DNA from: Actinokineospora enzanensis DSM 44649
GTDB taxonomy: Bacteria; Actinomycetota; Actinomycetes; Mycobacteriales; Pseudonocardiaceae
Direction of reading: 5' to 3'
Length of the DNA stretch: 64,000 bases
NCBI RefSeq assembly: GCF_000374445.1
Contig: NZ_KB894403.1
Span: forward strand, 272,435 to 336,434
Below, one piece after another: positions 1 to 8,770 of this stretch. The stretch's first letter is position 1, and each line of letters opens with the position of its first letter. The translations under genes were made by a program, and so were the position numbers. Under the pieces are notes generated by a model, which saw only the letters and a list, made by a program, of their open reading frames with translations, was not told where the DNA came from and did not search any database.

Positions 1-803
1 CCGACCTCGCCGCCGCCGGGGCCGCGCCCGCCACCTGCGACAAGATGCTCGGCGCCGTGCGCGCCCTCTACGACCACCTGGTCACCGAGGACATCGCCGA
101 GCACAACCCGGCCGCCCTCAACCGCAGACGGCTCGGCGTCGTCGCCCCGCGCGGCACCGCCACCCGCACCGTGACCCTGACCGCGGCCCAGGTCGAGGCC
201 CTCTACCACCACGCCGGTCGCCTGCCCCGGCAACGCGAGCTCGACCGGCTGCGCGCGCGGGCGGTCATCGCGGTGTTCCTCGCGGGTCTGCGCGTGGGTG
301 AACTCTGCGGGCTCGACCGGGTCGACCTGCACCACAACCGCGGCGCGCGCGCCCTGCGCGTGCACGGCAAGGGCGCCAAGGACCGTGTTGTCTACCTGGA
401 CCCGCGCACCGCGGCCGCCGTCGACGACTACCTCACCGCCCAGGACGGCGCGGGGATCGTCCCGACCGGGCGCGCGGCGGGCGCGCACACCCCGTTGCTG
501 CGCAACCGCAACGGGCACCGCTGCACCCGCCAGGCCGTGTGGTCGCTGCTGCGCCGCGTCGCCGCCGCGGCCGACCCGGGACTGGCCGACGGCATGCACC
601 CGCACGCCCTGCGCCACTTCTACGTCACCACCGCCGTCGAGCGCGGCCACGCCCTGGCCGACATCGCCGCCGACGTCGGCCACGCCAGCGTCGACACCAC
701 CCGCACCACCTACAACTCCGCCGCCCCCGACCCGCGGCGCAGTGCCGCGGGCCGGGTCGCCGACGCCGTCTTCGGCGCCCGCGAGGACACCGAGGACGGC
801 TGA
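1..803 (+). CDS. Tyrosine recombinase/integrase, 3' part (5' end outside window)
   Basis: The reading frame is open from base 3, so the gene begins upstream of the window; only the core-binding remnant and the catalytic domain are seen. Counting from the internal Met at base 45, the tyrosine-recombinase residues are present: Arg83 in GLRVGEL, Lys109 in HGKGAKDR, His187 and Arg190 in HPHALRH, His213 in DVGHAS, and the nucleophile Tyr223 in TTYNS. The catalytic set is intact, so an active phage- or XerC/D-like recombinase is possible. No tRNA or att-like repeat lies next to it in the window, so a specific integrated element cannot be named. The family call is firm; the biological role is open. 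Confidence 0.88.
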   Translation, partial: DLAAAGAAPATCDKMLGAVRALYDHLVTEDIAEHNPAALNRRRLGVVAPRGTATRTVTLTAAQVEALYHHAGRLPRQRELDRLRARAVIAVFLAGLRVGELCGLDRVDLHHNRGARALRVHGKGAKDRVVYLDPRTAAAVDDYLTAQDGAGIVPTGRAAGAHTPLLRNRNGHRCTRQAVWSLLRRVAAAADPGLADGMHPHALRHFYVTTAVERGHALADIAADVGHASVDTTRTTYNSAAPDPRRSAAGRVADAVFGAREDTEDG

Positions 804-932
804 CACCGGCTCAGCGGCCGGTTGTCTCTCCCCGGTCTTGTCGACCACATCGCACGCCGGCCTGGGGACCCGGGCTACACGCCGCTGAACATCCGATAGA
901 TCCCTTCCGGTCGGATTCGGCTCCGGCCCGGC

Positions 933-1304
933 TCAACCCAATCGGGCCCGCAGCAGACAGAACTCATTGCCCTCGGGATCGACCAGACAGTGCCAGGGCT
1001 CCTCGCCCGTCTGCCCGATCTCGGCCCGGCGCGCCCCGAGCGCGAGCAGGCGCTCCAGCTCGGCGTCCTGGTCGCGGTCGGTGGCGTTGACGTCGAAGTG
1101 CAGCGGCAGCTTGCCCGCCCTGGGCGTGGCGCTCGGGCTGAACACGAGGGTGGGCTGCAGGCCGCCGAACCCGTCCGGCGGCCCGATCTCGATCGCGCCG
1201 TCGTCGGTGTCGAGCACGATGAAGTCCAGTACCGCGCACCAGAAGTCGGCCAACCGCCGCGGGTCCCGACATTCGATGACCAACTCGGAGATTCGACATG
1301 CCAT
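933..1304 (-). CDS. VOC-family (glyoxalase-like) protein
   Basis: A protein of about 123 residues with the opening pattern ISELVIECRDPRRLADFW and the closing VDPEGNEFCLL, both typical of single-domain glyoxalase-like proteins in actinomycetes, a paired beta-alpha-beta-beta-beta fold. The substrate is unknown. The Met at 1304 opens the conserved domain; an in-frame Met six codons upstream (1322) is an alternative start. The gene stands alone on its strand between the recombinase and the membrane-protein gene at 1424. Such proteins may be lyases, dioxygenases or antibiotic-binding proteins; none of these is distinguishable here. Confidence 0.75.
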   Translation of the reverse strand: MACRISELVIECRDPRRLADFWCAVLDFIVLDTDDGAIEIGPPDGFGGLQPTLVFSPSATPRAGKLPLHFDVNATDRDQDAELERLLALGARRAEIGQTGEEPWHCLVDPEGNEFCLLRARLG

Positions 1305-1366
1305 GGCGGGCACCCTAGGCACCGGTGACGGTGGGTGGCCACTGTTTAACCGGCGGTGGACGTGGT

Positions 1367-1399
1367 CGTGCCCGGGTGCCGTGACGGCACCCGGGCACG
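1367..1399 (-). terminator. Hairpin terminator
   Basis: A perfect 15-bp stem (1367-1381 with 1385-1399) closes a 3-base loop just downstream of the stop of the membrane-protein gene at 1424. There is no U-tract, as is usual for actinomycete terminators. Confidence 0.75.
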
Positions 1400-1423
1400 G
1401 GTGGGGGTGGGAGGTCCGGAGGT

Positions 1424-1888
1424 TCAGCGGCCGGTGTCACCGTCCTGACCACGCGAGCCTCCCTGCGGGGCGGTGCCCTGCCGCGACTTGCCGTCGCCCC
1501 GGGTATCGCCCTGGCGGGAGTCGCCTTGGGAGGAGTCGCCCTGCCGGGTGTCGTTCCGGCGGGAGTCGCCGGGGGCGTCCTTGTCGCCGTGGTCCTGGTG
1601 GCGGGCCACCCCGGGGCGGCCGTCGTGCCCGGTGGCGTGGCCGATCAGGAACCCGCCCGCGCCGCCGACCACCAGCAGACCCGCCGCGATGCCCGCGAGC
1701 ACGGCCCGGCTCAGCGGCCGCCGCGGTGTCCGCGGGCTCGGCGCCTGCACGGCCGTGGCGTGGCCGAGCGGGGGCGTGGGCGGGTCGACCGGGGGGAGGG
1801 CCGAGGTGGGGATGGGGCCGTCGGTCGGGGTCGGGGTGTCCACGACCGGGGCGGTCGTGGGCTGGTTGTCGTTCTCCGGCTGCTGCAC
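1424..1888 (-). CDS. Single-pass membrane protein, Pro-rich N-terminus and charged Gln/Arg/Asp C-terminus
   Basis: About 154 residues. A Pro/Thr-rich segment (residues 1-70) is followed by one hydrophobic helix (AVLAGIAAGLLVVGGAGG) and a polar repetitive tail with recurring SRQGD/TRQGD units. The GTG at 1888 is chosen because an AAAGGGA ribosome site lies 5 bases upstream; upstream in-frame ATGs lack one. The layout suggests an intracellular disordered N-terminus and an exported tail. No enzymatic motif is seen, and low-complexity sequence makes family assignment unsafe. Confidence 0.6.
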   Translation of the reverse strand: MQQPENDNQPTTAPVVDTPTPTDGPIPTSALPPVDPPTPPLGHATAVQAPSPRTPRRPLSRAVLAGIAAGLLVVGGAGGFLIGHATGHDGRPGVARHQDHGDKDAPGDSRRNDTRQGDSSQGDSRQGDTRGDGKSRQGTAPQGGSRGQDGDTGR

Positions 1889-1986
1889 TGTGGTCCCTTT
1901 CGTTCGTCGCATCCCCACCATCGGCAGCGGGGGCGTGGCGAATCGAAGAGAGCACTGTGGGTCGGCTGTGTGTCCGCTGAGCGCGA

Positions 1987-2289
1987 TCAGCCGTGGCAGT
2001 GCGCATGGTCGGGGATGAACCGGACGATGACGCGCGCGCCGTCGTCGGGGTCGTGCGGGTAGGCGTCGTGGTCGTCGGCCTCCCAGACCCAGATGTCGGT
2101 GACCCGCGCGGAGTAGAACTCCGTGTCGTAGAAGCGGGAGCGCACGCCGCGGGCGCGGGCCTCGATCACCGACACGACCTGGGCGGTGAACGCCGCGACC
2201 CGGTCGGCCACGGTCATCGCCTGCCACTCGGGTGTGGTCTTGACCAGCATGAACGCGGTGACCGCCGCCTCGGTCCGGTCAGCGGGCAT
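1987..2289 (-). CDS. Darcynin-like small protein
   Basis: About 100 residues. The segment [14 protein letters not shown] near the N-terminus and the later [18 protein letters not shown] resemble the small darcynin family, whose function is unknown. The ATG at 2289 overlaps the last 11 bases of the upstream NmrA-type gene, implying translational coupling. The C-terminus is His/Asp-rich ([12 protein letters not shown] and DHAHCH). The family call is from memory of the motif. Confidence 0.6.
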   Translation of the reverse strand: MPADRTEAAVTAFMLVKTTPEWQAMTVADRVAAFTAQVVSVIEARARGVRSRFYDTEFYSARVTDIWVWEADDHDAYPHDPDDGARVIVRFIPDHAHCHG

Positions 2290-3171
2290 CGGCGGTCCCC
2301 AGGACGGCGGGGGTGAGGATGCGCGCGCACCACTGCGCGAACGTGGTGCCCGTGCGCGGCGAGTGCTCGGCACCGGCGTCCAGGCCCTCGTCCTTGGCTC
2401 GCTTCATGTCGACCACGGCCTGCACGAACCGCGCGTCGAGGCCGTAGCCGAGCATGGTGGCGCGCATCTCGTCGAGCGTCTCGCGGTGGTAGCGGACCGG
2501 GCGACCGAGCTGCTCGGTCATGACTCGGGCGAGGTCGTCGGGCGAGAGGTCCTGCGGGCCGAGCACCGGGACGCTGTCGACGCCGGTCCAGGAACGGTCC
2601 AGCAGCAGCCCGGCCGCCGTCGCGGCGATGTCGGCCGCGGCCACCATCGGCGCCCGGCGGTCCGGGGCGGCGGCGTCGGTGAAGACGCCGTGCTCGCGGA
2701 TGGAGTCGGCCTCCTCCAGCAGGTTCTCGAAGAAGGACGGGTTGGCCAGGGCGCGGTAGGCGACGCCGGAGCCCGCGATCAGGTCGTCCATGGCCAGGGA
2801 GGCGGTGACCAGCCCGGCGTGCGCGGCCTGCGGGGTGCCGCGGCCCAGCGCCGAGACGCCGACGACGTGGCCGACCCCGTGCGCGGCGAACGCGTGGGCG
2901 GCCGGGCGGGTGAAGCCGGACCACGCCTGCTCGGGGGTGCGCGAGCCGTCCGGCGGGACCAGCCAGAACACGGCGTCGGCCCCGGCGAAGGCGCGGTCGA
3001 CGGTGTCGGCGTCGCCGTGCGAGCCGGTGATCACCTCGACCCGGTCGCGCACCGCGTCGGGGAGGCGGGCCGGGTCGCCACGACGCGCAACCGCTCGCCG
3101 GGCGCGGTGTCGAGCAGCAGGGACAGCAGCTCGCGGCCGATGTTCCCGGTGGGGGCGGTGATGACGATCAT
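2279..3171 (-). pseudogene. NmrA/SDR-type NAD(P)H-binding reductase, frameshifted
   Basis: The ATG at 3171 has a GAGG site five bases upstream and opens with MIVITAPTGNIGRELL, the glycine-rich dinucleotide motif of NmrA-like atypical SDRs. After LRVVA the frame must shift at about 3074-3078 to continue as DPARLPDAVRDRVEVITG and run through PSFFENLLEEA to the stop at 2279. One missing G, giving GTGGCGACC where GTGGCGGACC is expected, would explain the break. It is either a real disrupting mutation or a single-base assembly error. The intact protein would be about 297 residues, normal for the family. It is divergent from the LysR gene at 3278, its probable regulator, and overlaps the darcynin-like gene. 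Confidence 0.75.
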
Positions 3172-3277
3172 GAGTCCTCGCGGTCTGTGTGCGGATCGGT
3201 GGTGCCCTGCCATCGTGCGGAGCCGCGCCGTATTGCCACAATGGGAACTTCGGCATCCGATCATTGCCCGGAACGGA

Positions 3278-4213
3278 ATGACGCTGGTGAACCTGGACGC
3301 CAACCTCGCCGTCGCGCTCGACGCCCTGCTGACCGAGCAGAGCGTCACCCGCGCCGCCGAGCGGCTGCGCACCTCCCCCGCCGCGATGAGTCGCACCCTG
3401 GCCCGGCTGCGCCGCGTGCTCCAGGACCCGCTGCTGGTGCGGGCCGGGCAGACGATGGTGCCCACGCCCCGTGCCGAGGCGCTGCGGGACGAGGCCGCCG
3501 CGGTGGTGCGCGCGCTGGCGGCGTTGCTCACCCCGAGCGGCGGGGTCGACCCCGCGGCGCTGCGGCGCACCTTCACCGTGCAGACCTCGGACCTGGTCGG
3601 CGCCGCCTTGGCGCCCGGTCTGCTCGCGCTGGCCCGTCGGCAGGCGCCGGGGGTGTCGCTGCGGGTGCTGGCCGAGGAGTGGGAGGCGGGTCCCGCGTTG
3701 CGCGAGGGCCGCGTGGACCTGGAGATCGGGGCGATCGACCACGTCGACCCGGAGACGCGGGTGGAGGAGCTGGTCACGCTGCGGATGGCGGCGGGGGTGC
3801 GGGCCGGGCACCCGCTCGCCGAGGGGACGGTGACGCCCGCCCGGCTGGCCGCGGCCGAGCATGTCGCGGTCAGCCGCCGGGGGCGATTCACCGGGCCGGT
3901 CGACGCGGCGCTGGCCGACCGGGGACTCGGTCGTCGGGTGAACGCCGTCCTGCCGGGACACCTGGCCGCGATGGCCCTGGCCGCGGCGGGCGACATGGTC
4001 TGCCTGGTCCCGACCTCGCTGCCGGGCGAGCCCCCATCACCTCTCGGCGACGCGGCCCGGGCGTTGGGGCTGTGGCTGCTGGAGATCCCGTTGCCGTTGC
4101 CGCCGTTGACGATCGGCATGGCCTGGCACCCCCGCCACACCGCCGACGGGGCGCATCAGTGGCTGCGGGACGCCGTGCGCCAGGTGCTTCGCCCGGCCGG
4201 ACAGCCCGTCTAG
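3278..4213 (+). CDS. LysR-family transcriptional regulator
   Basis: About 311 residues. The N-terminal winged helix-turn-helix (LDALLTEQSVTRAAERLRTSPAAMSRTLARLRR, split across residues 12-45) is followed by PTPRAEAL and a type-2 periplasmic-binding-like effector domain to the C-terminus. It is transcribed away from the frameshifted NmrA-type gene with 106 bp between them, the usual layout for a LysR protein controlling its divergent neighbour. The ATG at 3278 has only a weak GGAA site; the GTG at 3287 is an alternative. Its 3' end faces the DUF4267 gene, with both stop codons inside a small CTAGTG/CACTAG palindrome. Confidence 0.85.
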   Translation: MTLVNLDANLAVALDALLTEQSVTRAAERLRTSPAAMSRTLARLRRVLQDPLLVRAGQTMVPTPRAEALRDEAAAVVRALAALLTPSGGVDPAALRRTFTVQTSDLVGAALAPGLLALARRQAPGVSLRVLAEEWEAGPALREGRVDLEIGAIDHVDPETRVEELVTLRMAAGVRAGHPLAEGTVTPARLAAAEHVAVSRRGRFTGPVDAALADRGLGRRVNAVLPGHLAAMALAAAGDMVCLVPTSLPGEPPSPLGDAARALGLWLLEIPLPLPPLTIGMAWHPRHTADGAHQWLRDAVRQVLRPAGQPV

Positions 4214-4220
4214 TGGTGCA

Positions 4221-4598
4221 CTAGGCGACGAGCAGCAGCACGCCGATCACCAGCATCACCGCGGCGGTGGCGGCGTGCACGCCGTAGGCGACCGACCTGG
4301 GCCCCTTGCTGCGCAGCACGATGAGCGCGTCACCGACGGGGATGCCCGCGGCGGCGAGCATGAACCAGCCCAGCACCTGCGGTGTCGCCGCGATCATCAG
4401 GACGAACAGGAAGACCCCCGACGCGATGTCCCGCACGGCCTTGACCGACAACCAGGCCCGGAAGGCGGGATCCTCGGTCGGCGTGCCGGGGATGCCGAAC
4501 CCGGCCGCGGCCCGCGGCGCCCACAAGGCTCGCGCGCCGATGACGATGATGCCCGCGCCGATCAGCCCGGCGAGCACGTCGGCGATGGTGATGAGCAC
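4221..4598 (-). CDS. DUF4267-type four-helix membrane protein
   Basis: A 125-residue hydrophobic protein with about four predicted membrane helices and the conserved central stretch FGIPGTPTEDPAFRAWLSVKAVRD typical of DUF4267 proteins. The start is GTG at 4598 with a strong AAGGAGGG site 7 bases upstream. It is divergent from the TetR gene at 4693, and the 94-bp gap carries three copies of one palindrome, so it is almost certainly the TetR target. Function is unknown; comparable membrane proteins are often small-molecule response genes. Confidence 0.75.
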   Translation of the reverse strand: MLITIADVLAGLIGAGIIVIGARALWAPRAAAGFGIPGTPTEDPAFRAWLSVKAVRDIASGVFLFVLMIAATPQVLGWFMLAAAGIPVGDALIVLRSKGPRSVAYGVHAATAAVMLVIGVLLLVA

Positions 4599-4620
4599 GA
4601 GTCGCCCTCCTTCTCCGGCG

Positions 4621-4683
4621 CTAGCGGCGCTAGCATCGGTAGCGACGCTAACCTGCCATCGACAGGATGTCTAGCGTTGCTAG
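4621..4683. promoter_or_regulatory. Three tandem TetR-type operators
   Basis: Three related palindromes fill the divergent promoter gap: CTAGCGgCGCTAG at 4621-4633, TAGCGaCGCTA at 4640-4650 and CTAGCgttGCTAG at 4671-4683. Their centres are 18 and 32 bases apart, and the last touches the start region of the TetR gene. The arrangement predicts autorepression and repression of the DUF4267 gene. Confidence 0.75.
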
Positions 4684-4686
4684 AAT
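4659..4686 (+). promoter_or_regulatory. Promoter of the TetR gene, probably leaderless
   Basis: TCGACA (4659-4664), 16 bases, then TAGAAT (4681-4686). The ATG lies six bases after the -10, and no ribosome site is present, so a leaderless transcript is likely. The -10 overlaps the third operator. Confidence 0.5.
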
Positions 4687-4692
4687 GCGGCC

Positions 4693-5283
4693 ATGTCCGC
4701 CACCGGCGAGCGCCGCGAACGCGACCGCGCACACCGCCACCAGCTGATCATCACCGCCGCGCGCGACCTCGCCGAGACCGAGGGCTGGGACGCGGTGACG
4801 ACCCGTAGGCTGGCCGAGCGCGTCGAATACAGCCAGCCGGTGCTCTACAGCCACTTCGACGGCAAGGACGCCATCGTCGGCGCCGTCGCCCTGGCCGGGT
4901 TCGACGATCTCGCCACCCACCTGCGCCACGCCCGACAGTCGGCCCCCGACCGGCCCCTGCGCGCCCTCTGCCGCGCCTACCTGGGGTTCGCGACCGAACG
5001 GCCCGCGCTATACCAGGCCATGTTCATCCTGCCCACCGACCTGAAGTTCGCGAGCACCGAGACACCGCCCCCGCTGCGCGCCGCTTTCGACGAGTTCGTC
5101 AGCTGCTTCCGTCCGGACAACGAACGCCGCGAACTGTTCGCCGAGGTTCTGTGGAGCGCGTTGCACGGCATCGCCGTCCTGTCCGACAGCGGCCGTATCC
5201 CCCTGAGCGGACAGGAGCAACGACTCGACTTCCTTGTCGACCGGCTTGCGGACACGACCCCACCGATGCAGGCGCCGACCTGA
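4693..5283 (+). CDS. TetR-family repressor
   Basis: 196 residues. Residues about 13-60 form the HTH region (IITAARDLAETEGW, TTRRLAERVEYSQPVLYSHFDGKDAI), followed by an all-helical ligand domain containing RAYLGFATERPALYQAMF, a pattern of WHG-type TetR C-terminal domains. The three palindromic operators upstream make it the likely repressor of itself and of the divergent DUF4267 gene. The start at 4693 sits right behind a good -10 hexamer, without a ribosome site. The inducer is unknown. Confidence 0.88.
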   Translation: MSATGERRERDRAHRHQLIITAARDLAETEGWDAVTTRRLAERVEYSQPVLYSHFDGKDAIVGAVALAGFDDLATHLRHARQSAPDRPLRALCRAYLGFATERPALYQAMFILPTDLKFASTETPPPLRAAFDEFVSCFRPDNERRELFAEVLWSALHGIAVLSDSGRIPLSGQEQRLDFLVDRLADTTPPMQAPT

Positions 5284-5495
5284 CCGTTGTCCCGGTGACG
5301 GACGTCCCGCCGTGCGCCCTGCTGCTCGCCTGGCCCGCACGCAGTACGTCCCCGTCCGTCGCGGCCCTCGCCCGAGCTGCCGTGCAGGTCGCGTCCGCGA
5401 ACAACACCACGTCGTCCGCGCTCACATGAGGGTCCTGCTCGCCGGAACCGGCACTCGGAGCCCATGGACACCCGGGCGCCCTCGTGCAACGCGCG

Positions 5496-5744
5496 CCTGT
5501 GGACAACTTCTCCCGCGTTGCCCCGTCTTCCGGAAGAGTAGAACTCGGGGGATCCCCAGGCGGTTGTCCACAGTACGGTCAACCATCCACAGCCCTGGGT
5601 CGCTCCTTGACACGTCCGCCTGTCGAACCCGGCACCCCGACCTGTCCCTGTGGATGGATTCCTCCACCGCGCCGCTCTCCCTGGAAGAATGGAAATCGGG
5701 GGGATCCCGGGCGGTTGTCCACAGGCTGTCGAACGATCCACAGG
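5496..5744 (+). repeat. Repeat cluster A: two composite units with DnaA-box-like 9-mers
   Basis: The gap 5284-5802 has no convincing gene. It holds two copies of a unit of about 97 bp, at 5496-5593 and 5648-5744. Each unit has a reverse box (TGTGGACAA at 5498-5506; TGTGGATGG at 5649-5657), then CCGGAAGA-type sequence and a GGGGGATCCC core, then a forward TTGTCCACA (5564-5572; 5715-5723), and 10-11 bases further a weaker box (accATCCACA near 5583-5591; CGATCCACA at 5734-5742). A TTGACA segment (5608-5613) lies between the units. The whole stretch matches cluster B (40141-40388) in inverted orientation. Confidence 0.85.
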
Positions 5745-5802
5745 CGCGGGTACGTCCTTGACCGAACGCCGGGAGCGGACGGGTCGGCGAGACCGGGCAG
5801 GG

Positions 5803-6558
5803 CTATCCCCTGTCGTGACGTCCCAGCACGATCGTGGCCTCCCGGTCAGCGCACCGTTGCAGGCGGGCGGTGAGACCGGCGGTCTCGAAGATCGACAGCG
5901 ACTCGGGTGACTGTTCGACGCTGGTCTCCACCAGCAGGTGGCCGCCCGGGGCCAGCCAGTCCGGTGCCTCGGCGGCGACCCGGCGTTGGAAGTCGAGGCC
6001 GTCGGGGCCGCCGTCGAGGGCGGAGTGGGGTTCGTGGGCGCGGGCCTCGGGGGGCATCATCGCGATCCGGTCGGTCGGGACGTAGGGGACGTTCGACACG
6101 AGCACGTCCACCCGCCCTCGCAACGACGGCGGGAGTGCCGCGTACAGGTCTCCTTGGTGGACGTGACCGTCGGGCAGGTTGCGGCGCGCGCACGCCACCG
6201 CCGCGGGTTCGATGTCGGCGGCGTGGACCTCCACGTCGATCTCGGCCGCGATGGAAGCGCCGACCGCCCCGCAGCCGCAGCACAGATCCACCACGATCTG
6301 CCCCGGCCGCGTCAGCGCGATGGCCTGTTCGGCGAGGAACTCGGTCCGGCGCCGCGGGACGAAGACACCGGGTGCGACCGCCATCCGGGCGCCCCGGAAC
6401 TCCGCCCAACCGAGCAGGTGCTCCAGCGGGATGCCCTCGACGCGCCGCGCGACCAACACGTCCAGCTCCGCCGACGTGGTCGCCGCGTCGGTCAGCAACC
6501 GCGCCTCATCCTCGGCGAACACACATCCCGCGGCACGCAGCCGGGCAATCACATCCAC
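5803..6558 (-). CDS. PrmC/HemK-like protein N5-glutamine methyltransferase
   Basis: 251 residues. The SAM-binding motif I is DLCCGCGAVG (91-100) and the catalytic tetrad is NVPY (156-159), the N-P-P-Y-type signature of glutamine N5-methyltransferases with Val in place of the first Pro. The N-terminal helices carry GIPLEHLLGWAEF (42-54), as in PrmC release-factor methyltransferases. The divergence and the lack of neighbouring prfA suggest a paralog of the housekeeping enzyme. Substrate assignment (release factor or other) is inferred from the family only. It is divergent from the sirtuin gene at 6706. Confidence 0.82.
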   Translation of the reverse strand: MDVIARLRAAGCVFAEDEARLLTDAATTSAELDVLVARRVEGIPLEHLLGWAEFRGARMAVAPGVFVPRRRTEFLAEQAIALTRPGQIVVDLCCGCGAVGASIAAEIDVEVHAADIEPAAVACARRNLPDGHVHQGDLYAALPPSLRGRVDVLVSNVPYVPTDRIAMMPPEARAHEPHSALDGGPDGLDFQRRVAAEAPDWLAPGGHLLVETSVEQSPESLSIFETAGLTARLQRCADREATIVLGRHDRG

Positions 6559-6705
6559 GCTGTCCCATCCTCCCGGGTAGAGCCTCGCACAGCCACAAGA
6601 TCGACAATCGCCCGCTCCGGCGACACGACCCCAACAACGCCTGCCACCTCACCGACCCCAGCGAGAGTGCCGGGTACGGCGAGGCGCGCACGTAGACTCG
6701 GCGGC

Positions 6706-7581
6706 ATGCGGACCCGGCCGACCCTCTCCTGGACGGCCACCACCGCCCCCCTGCCACGCACGACCAGCCTCGACGAGGTGGTCCCCGTCCTGGCCGGGGG
6801 CGGGGTGGTGGTGCTCAGCGGCGCGGGCCTGTCCACCGAGTCCGGCATCCCCGACTACCGCGGCACCGACGGCAGCCTGCGCAGGCACACCCCCATGACC
6901 TACGACGAGTTCGTCGGCACCCCCGACGCCCGCCGCCGGTACTGGGCGCGCAGCCACGTCGGCTGGCGCACGATCGCTCGCGCGCGGCCCAATGCCGGGC
7001 ACCGGGCCGTGACCGCCCTGCACGAGGCCGGGCTGTTGGCGGGTGTCATCACCCAGAACGTCGACGGCCTGCACACCACAGCCGGGACACCCGCCGTCGT
7101 GGAGCTGCACGGCAGTCTCGACCGCGTGATCTGCCTGGGCTGCCGCACCACCAGCGCCCGCGAGGAGCTCGACCGACGGCTGCGCGCGGCCAACCCCGAC
7201 TTCGGCGCCGTCACCGGCCGGATCAACCCCGACGGCGACGTCGACCTGCCCGAGGACGCGGTCGGCTCCTTCCACCTCGTCGACTGCGCCGCCTGCCCGG
7301 CGGGGACGCTCAAACCCGATGTCGTGTTCTTCGGCGAGAACGTGCCCCGCGACCGGGTCGATCACTGCAACGACCTGGTCGACGCCGCGGCCGCGCTGCT
7401 CGTCCTCGGTTCCTCGCTGACGGTCATGTCCGGCCTGCGGTTCGTGCGCCGTGCCGCCGCAGCGGGCATCCCGGTGCACATCATCAACCGCGGCCGCACC
7501 CGCGGGGACGAGCACGCCGCCGTGCGGGTGGACCTGCCGCTGGGGCGGGCGCTGGCCGAGCTGGTCGACCGCGTCGCCTGA
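6706..7581 (+). CDS. Sirtuin, NAD-dependent protein deacylase
   Basis: 291 residues. Visible motifs: GAGLSTESGIPDYRG (39-53), TQNVDGLH (116-123), catalytic His135 in ELHGS, and two Cys pairs, CLGC (143-146) and CAAC further on, that bind the structural zinc. It removes acyl groups from lysine using NAD. The typical TQNID is TQNVD here, a conservative change. The ATG at 6706 lies seven bases after TAGACT (6693-6698) without a ribosome site, consistent with leaderless expression. Neighbours give no hint of a target. Confidence 0.9.
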   Translation: MRTRPTLSWTATTAPLPRTTSLDEVVPVLAGGGVVVLSGAGLSTESGIPDYRGTDGSLRRHTPMTYDEFVGTPDARRRYWARSHVGWRTIARARPNAGHRAVTALHEAGLLAGVITQNVDGLHTTAGTPAVVELHGSLDRVICLGCRTTSAREELDRRLRAANPDFGAVTGRINPDGDVDLPEDAVGSFHLVDCAACPAGTLKPDVVFFGENVPRDRVDHCNDLVDAAAALLVLGSSLTVMSGLRFVRRAAAAGIPVHIINRGRTRGDEHAAVRVDLPLGRALAELVDRVA

Positions 7582-7669
7582 CCGTCCCGAGTGGACGGAT
7601 GATCCACCTTGTGGGACAACGGATCCGCGTGAGTACCGTGGTCGAGGGGATCCACACAGGGAGGTCAGG

Positions 7670-8599
7670 GTGTCAAACACACATCGGGCGGTGCGGTTCG
7701 CGGAGTACGGCGGGCCGGAGGTGCTGGGCGTCGAGGAGGTGACCTCGCCCGACCCGGGGCCGGGCGAGGTGCTCGTGCGCGTGCACGCCGCCGGGATCAA
7801 CCCGATCGACTGGAAGCTGCGCGAGGGGCTGGTGCGGTCGATCCTGCCGGTCGAGCTGCCCGCCGTGCCCGGCGCCGACATCGCGGGCGTGGTGGTCGCC
7901 GTCGGGGCGGATGTGACCGGGTTCGCCGCCGGTGACGAGGTGTTCGGGTCCATCGGCACCGGCGGCTACGCCGAGCTCGCGATCGCCCGTGCCGACCAGC
8001 TCGCGGTCAAGCCCGCCGGGCTGGCCTGGGATACCGCGGCCGCGATGCCGGTCGTGGTCAACACCGCCTACGCCGTGCTGGCCGAGCTCGACGTCCGCGC
8101 CGGGCAGACGCTGCTCGTCGACGGCGCGGCCGGCGGTGTCGGCGCGGTCGCGGTGCAGCTGGCCCGGCACCTCGGGGCCCGGGTGATCGGCACCGCGGGC
8201 GAGCGCAACCACGACTACCTGCGCGGTCTCGGCGCCGAACCGACCACCTACGGCGACGGCCTGGTCGACCGGGTCCGCGCGCTCGCGCCCGACGGCGTGG
8301 ACGCGGCGTTCGACACCGCCGGGCAGGGCTCGGTGCCCGCGCTCATCGAGCTGACCGGGAAACCGGACCGGGTGGCCACCATCGCCGACTTCACCGCGGG
8401 CGGGCTCGGCGCGCGCGTGGTGTCCGCGGCGGGCCCGGAGCTGCCCGACCGGCTGGCCAAGGCCGCCGCGCTGGTGCTCGACGGAACCCTGGCGATCACC
8501 GTGGCGCGGGTGTTCCCGCTCGCCGAGGCGGCCGCCGCGCAGGAGGAGAGCCGGGGCGGGCACGTGCGCGGGAAACTGGTGCTGTCGATCACCGGATAA
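7670..8599 (+). CDS. NADP-dependent quinone/zinc-type alcohol oxidoreductase (MDR family)
   Basis: 309 residues. The GroES-like N-terminal part carries AAGINPIDWKLREG and PGADIAGVVVAVG, followed by a Rossmann domain with DGAAGGVGAVAVQLA. The zinc-ligand residues of true alcohol dehydrogenases are absent, so it belongs with zinc-independent quinone or enone reductases. GTG at 7670 follows GGGAGGTC. It is monocistronic, with its own gap of about 90 bp from the sirtuin gene. The physiological substrate is unknown. Confidence 0.85.
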   Translation: MSNTHRAVRFAEYGGPEVLGVEEVTSPDPGPGEVLVRVHAAGINPIDWKLREGLVRSILPVELPAVPGADIAGVVVAVGADVTGFAAGDEVFGSIGTGGYAELAIARADQLAVKPAGLAWDTAAAMPVVVNTAYAVLAELDVRAGQTLLVDGAAGGVGAVAVQLARHLGARVIGTAGERNHDYLRGLGAEPTTYGDGLVDRVRALAPDGVDAAFDTAGQGSVPALIELTGKPDRVATIADFTAGGLGARVVSAAGPELPDRLAKAAALVLDGTLAITVARVFPLAEAAAAQEESRGGHVRGKLVLSITG

Positions 8600-8770
8600 G
8601 CCGCCCGAAACGGGTCTGTCCGACGGTCGATGGCACGCCCCCTGATCCGACAAGATGACCGGGAGGGCTATTCATACAGGTCACCGATCACGTCGGTAGA
8701 ACTCGATCGTTGCGATGGTCCGGACGGCGACCCTCCGCCCGCTTGTGACCTGCGCCACCCTTCGGAGATG

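Noticed and set aside
875-1342. Alternative 155-residue frame over the VOC gene
   Set aside because: The other frame carries the conserved VOC pattern; this one is Arg/Ser-rich shadow sequence.
2186-3277. Long upstream extension of the LysR frame
   Set aside because: It runs antisense through the NmrA-type gene and has no regulator similarity; the winged-helix domain starts at 3278.
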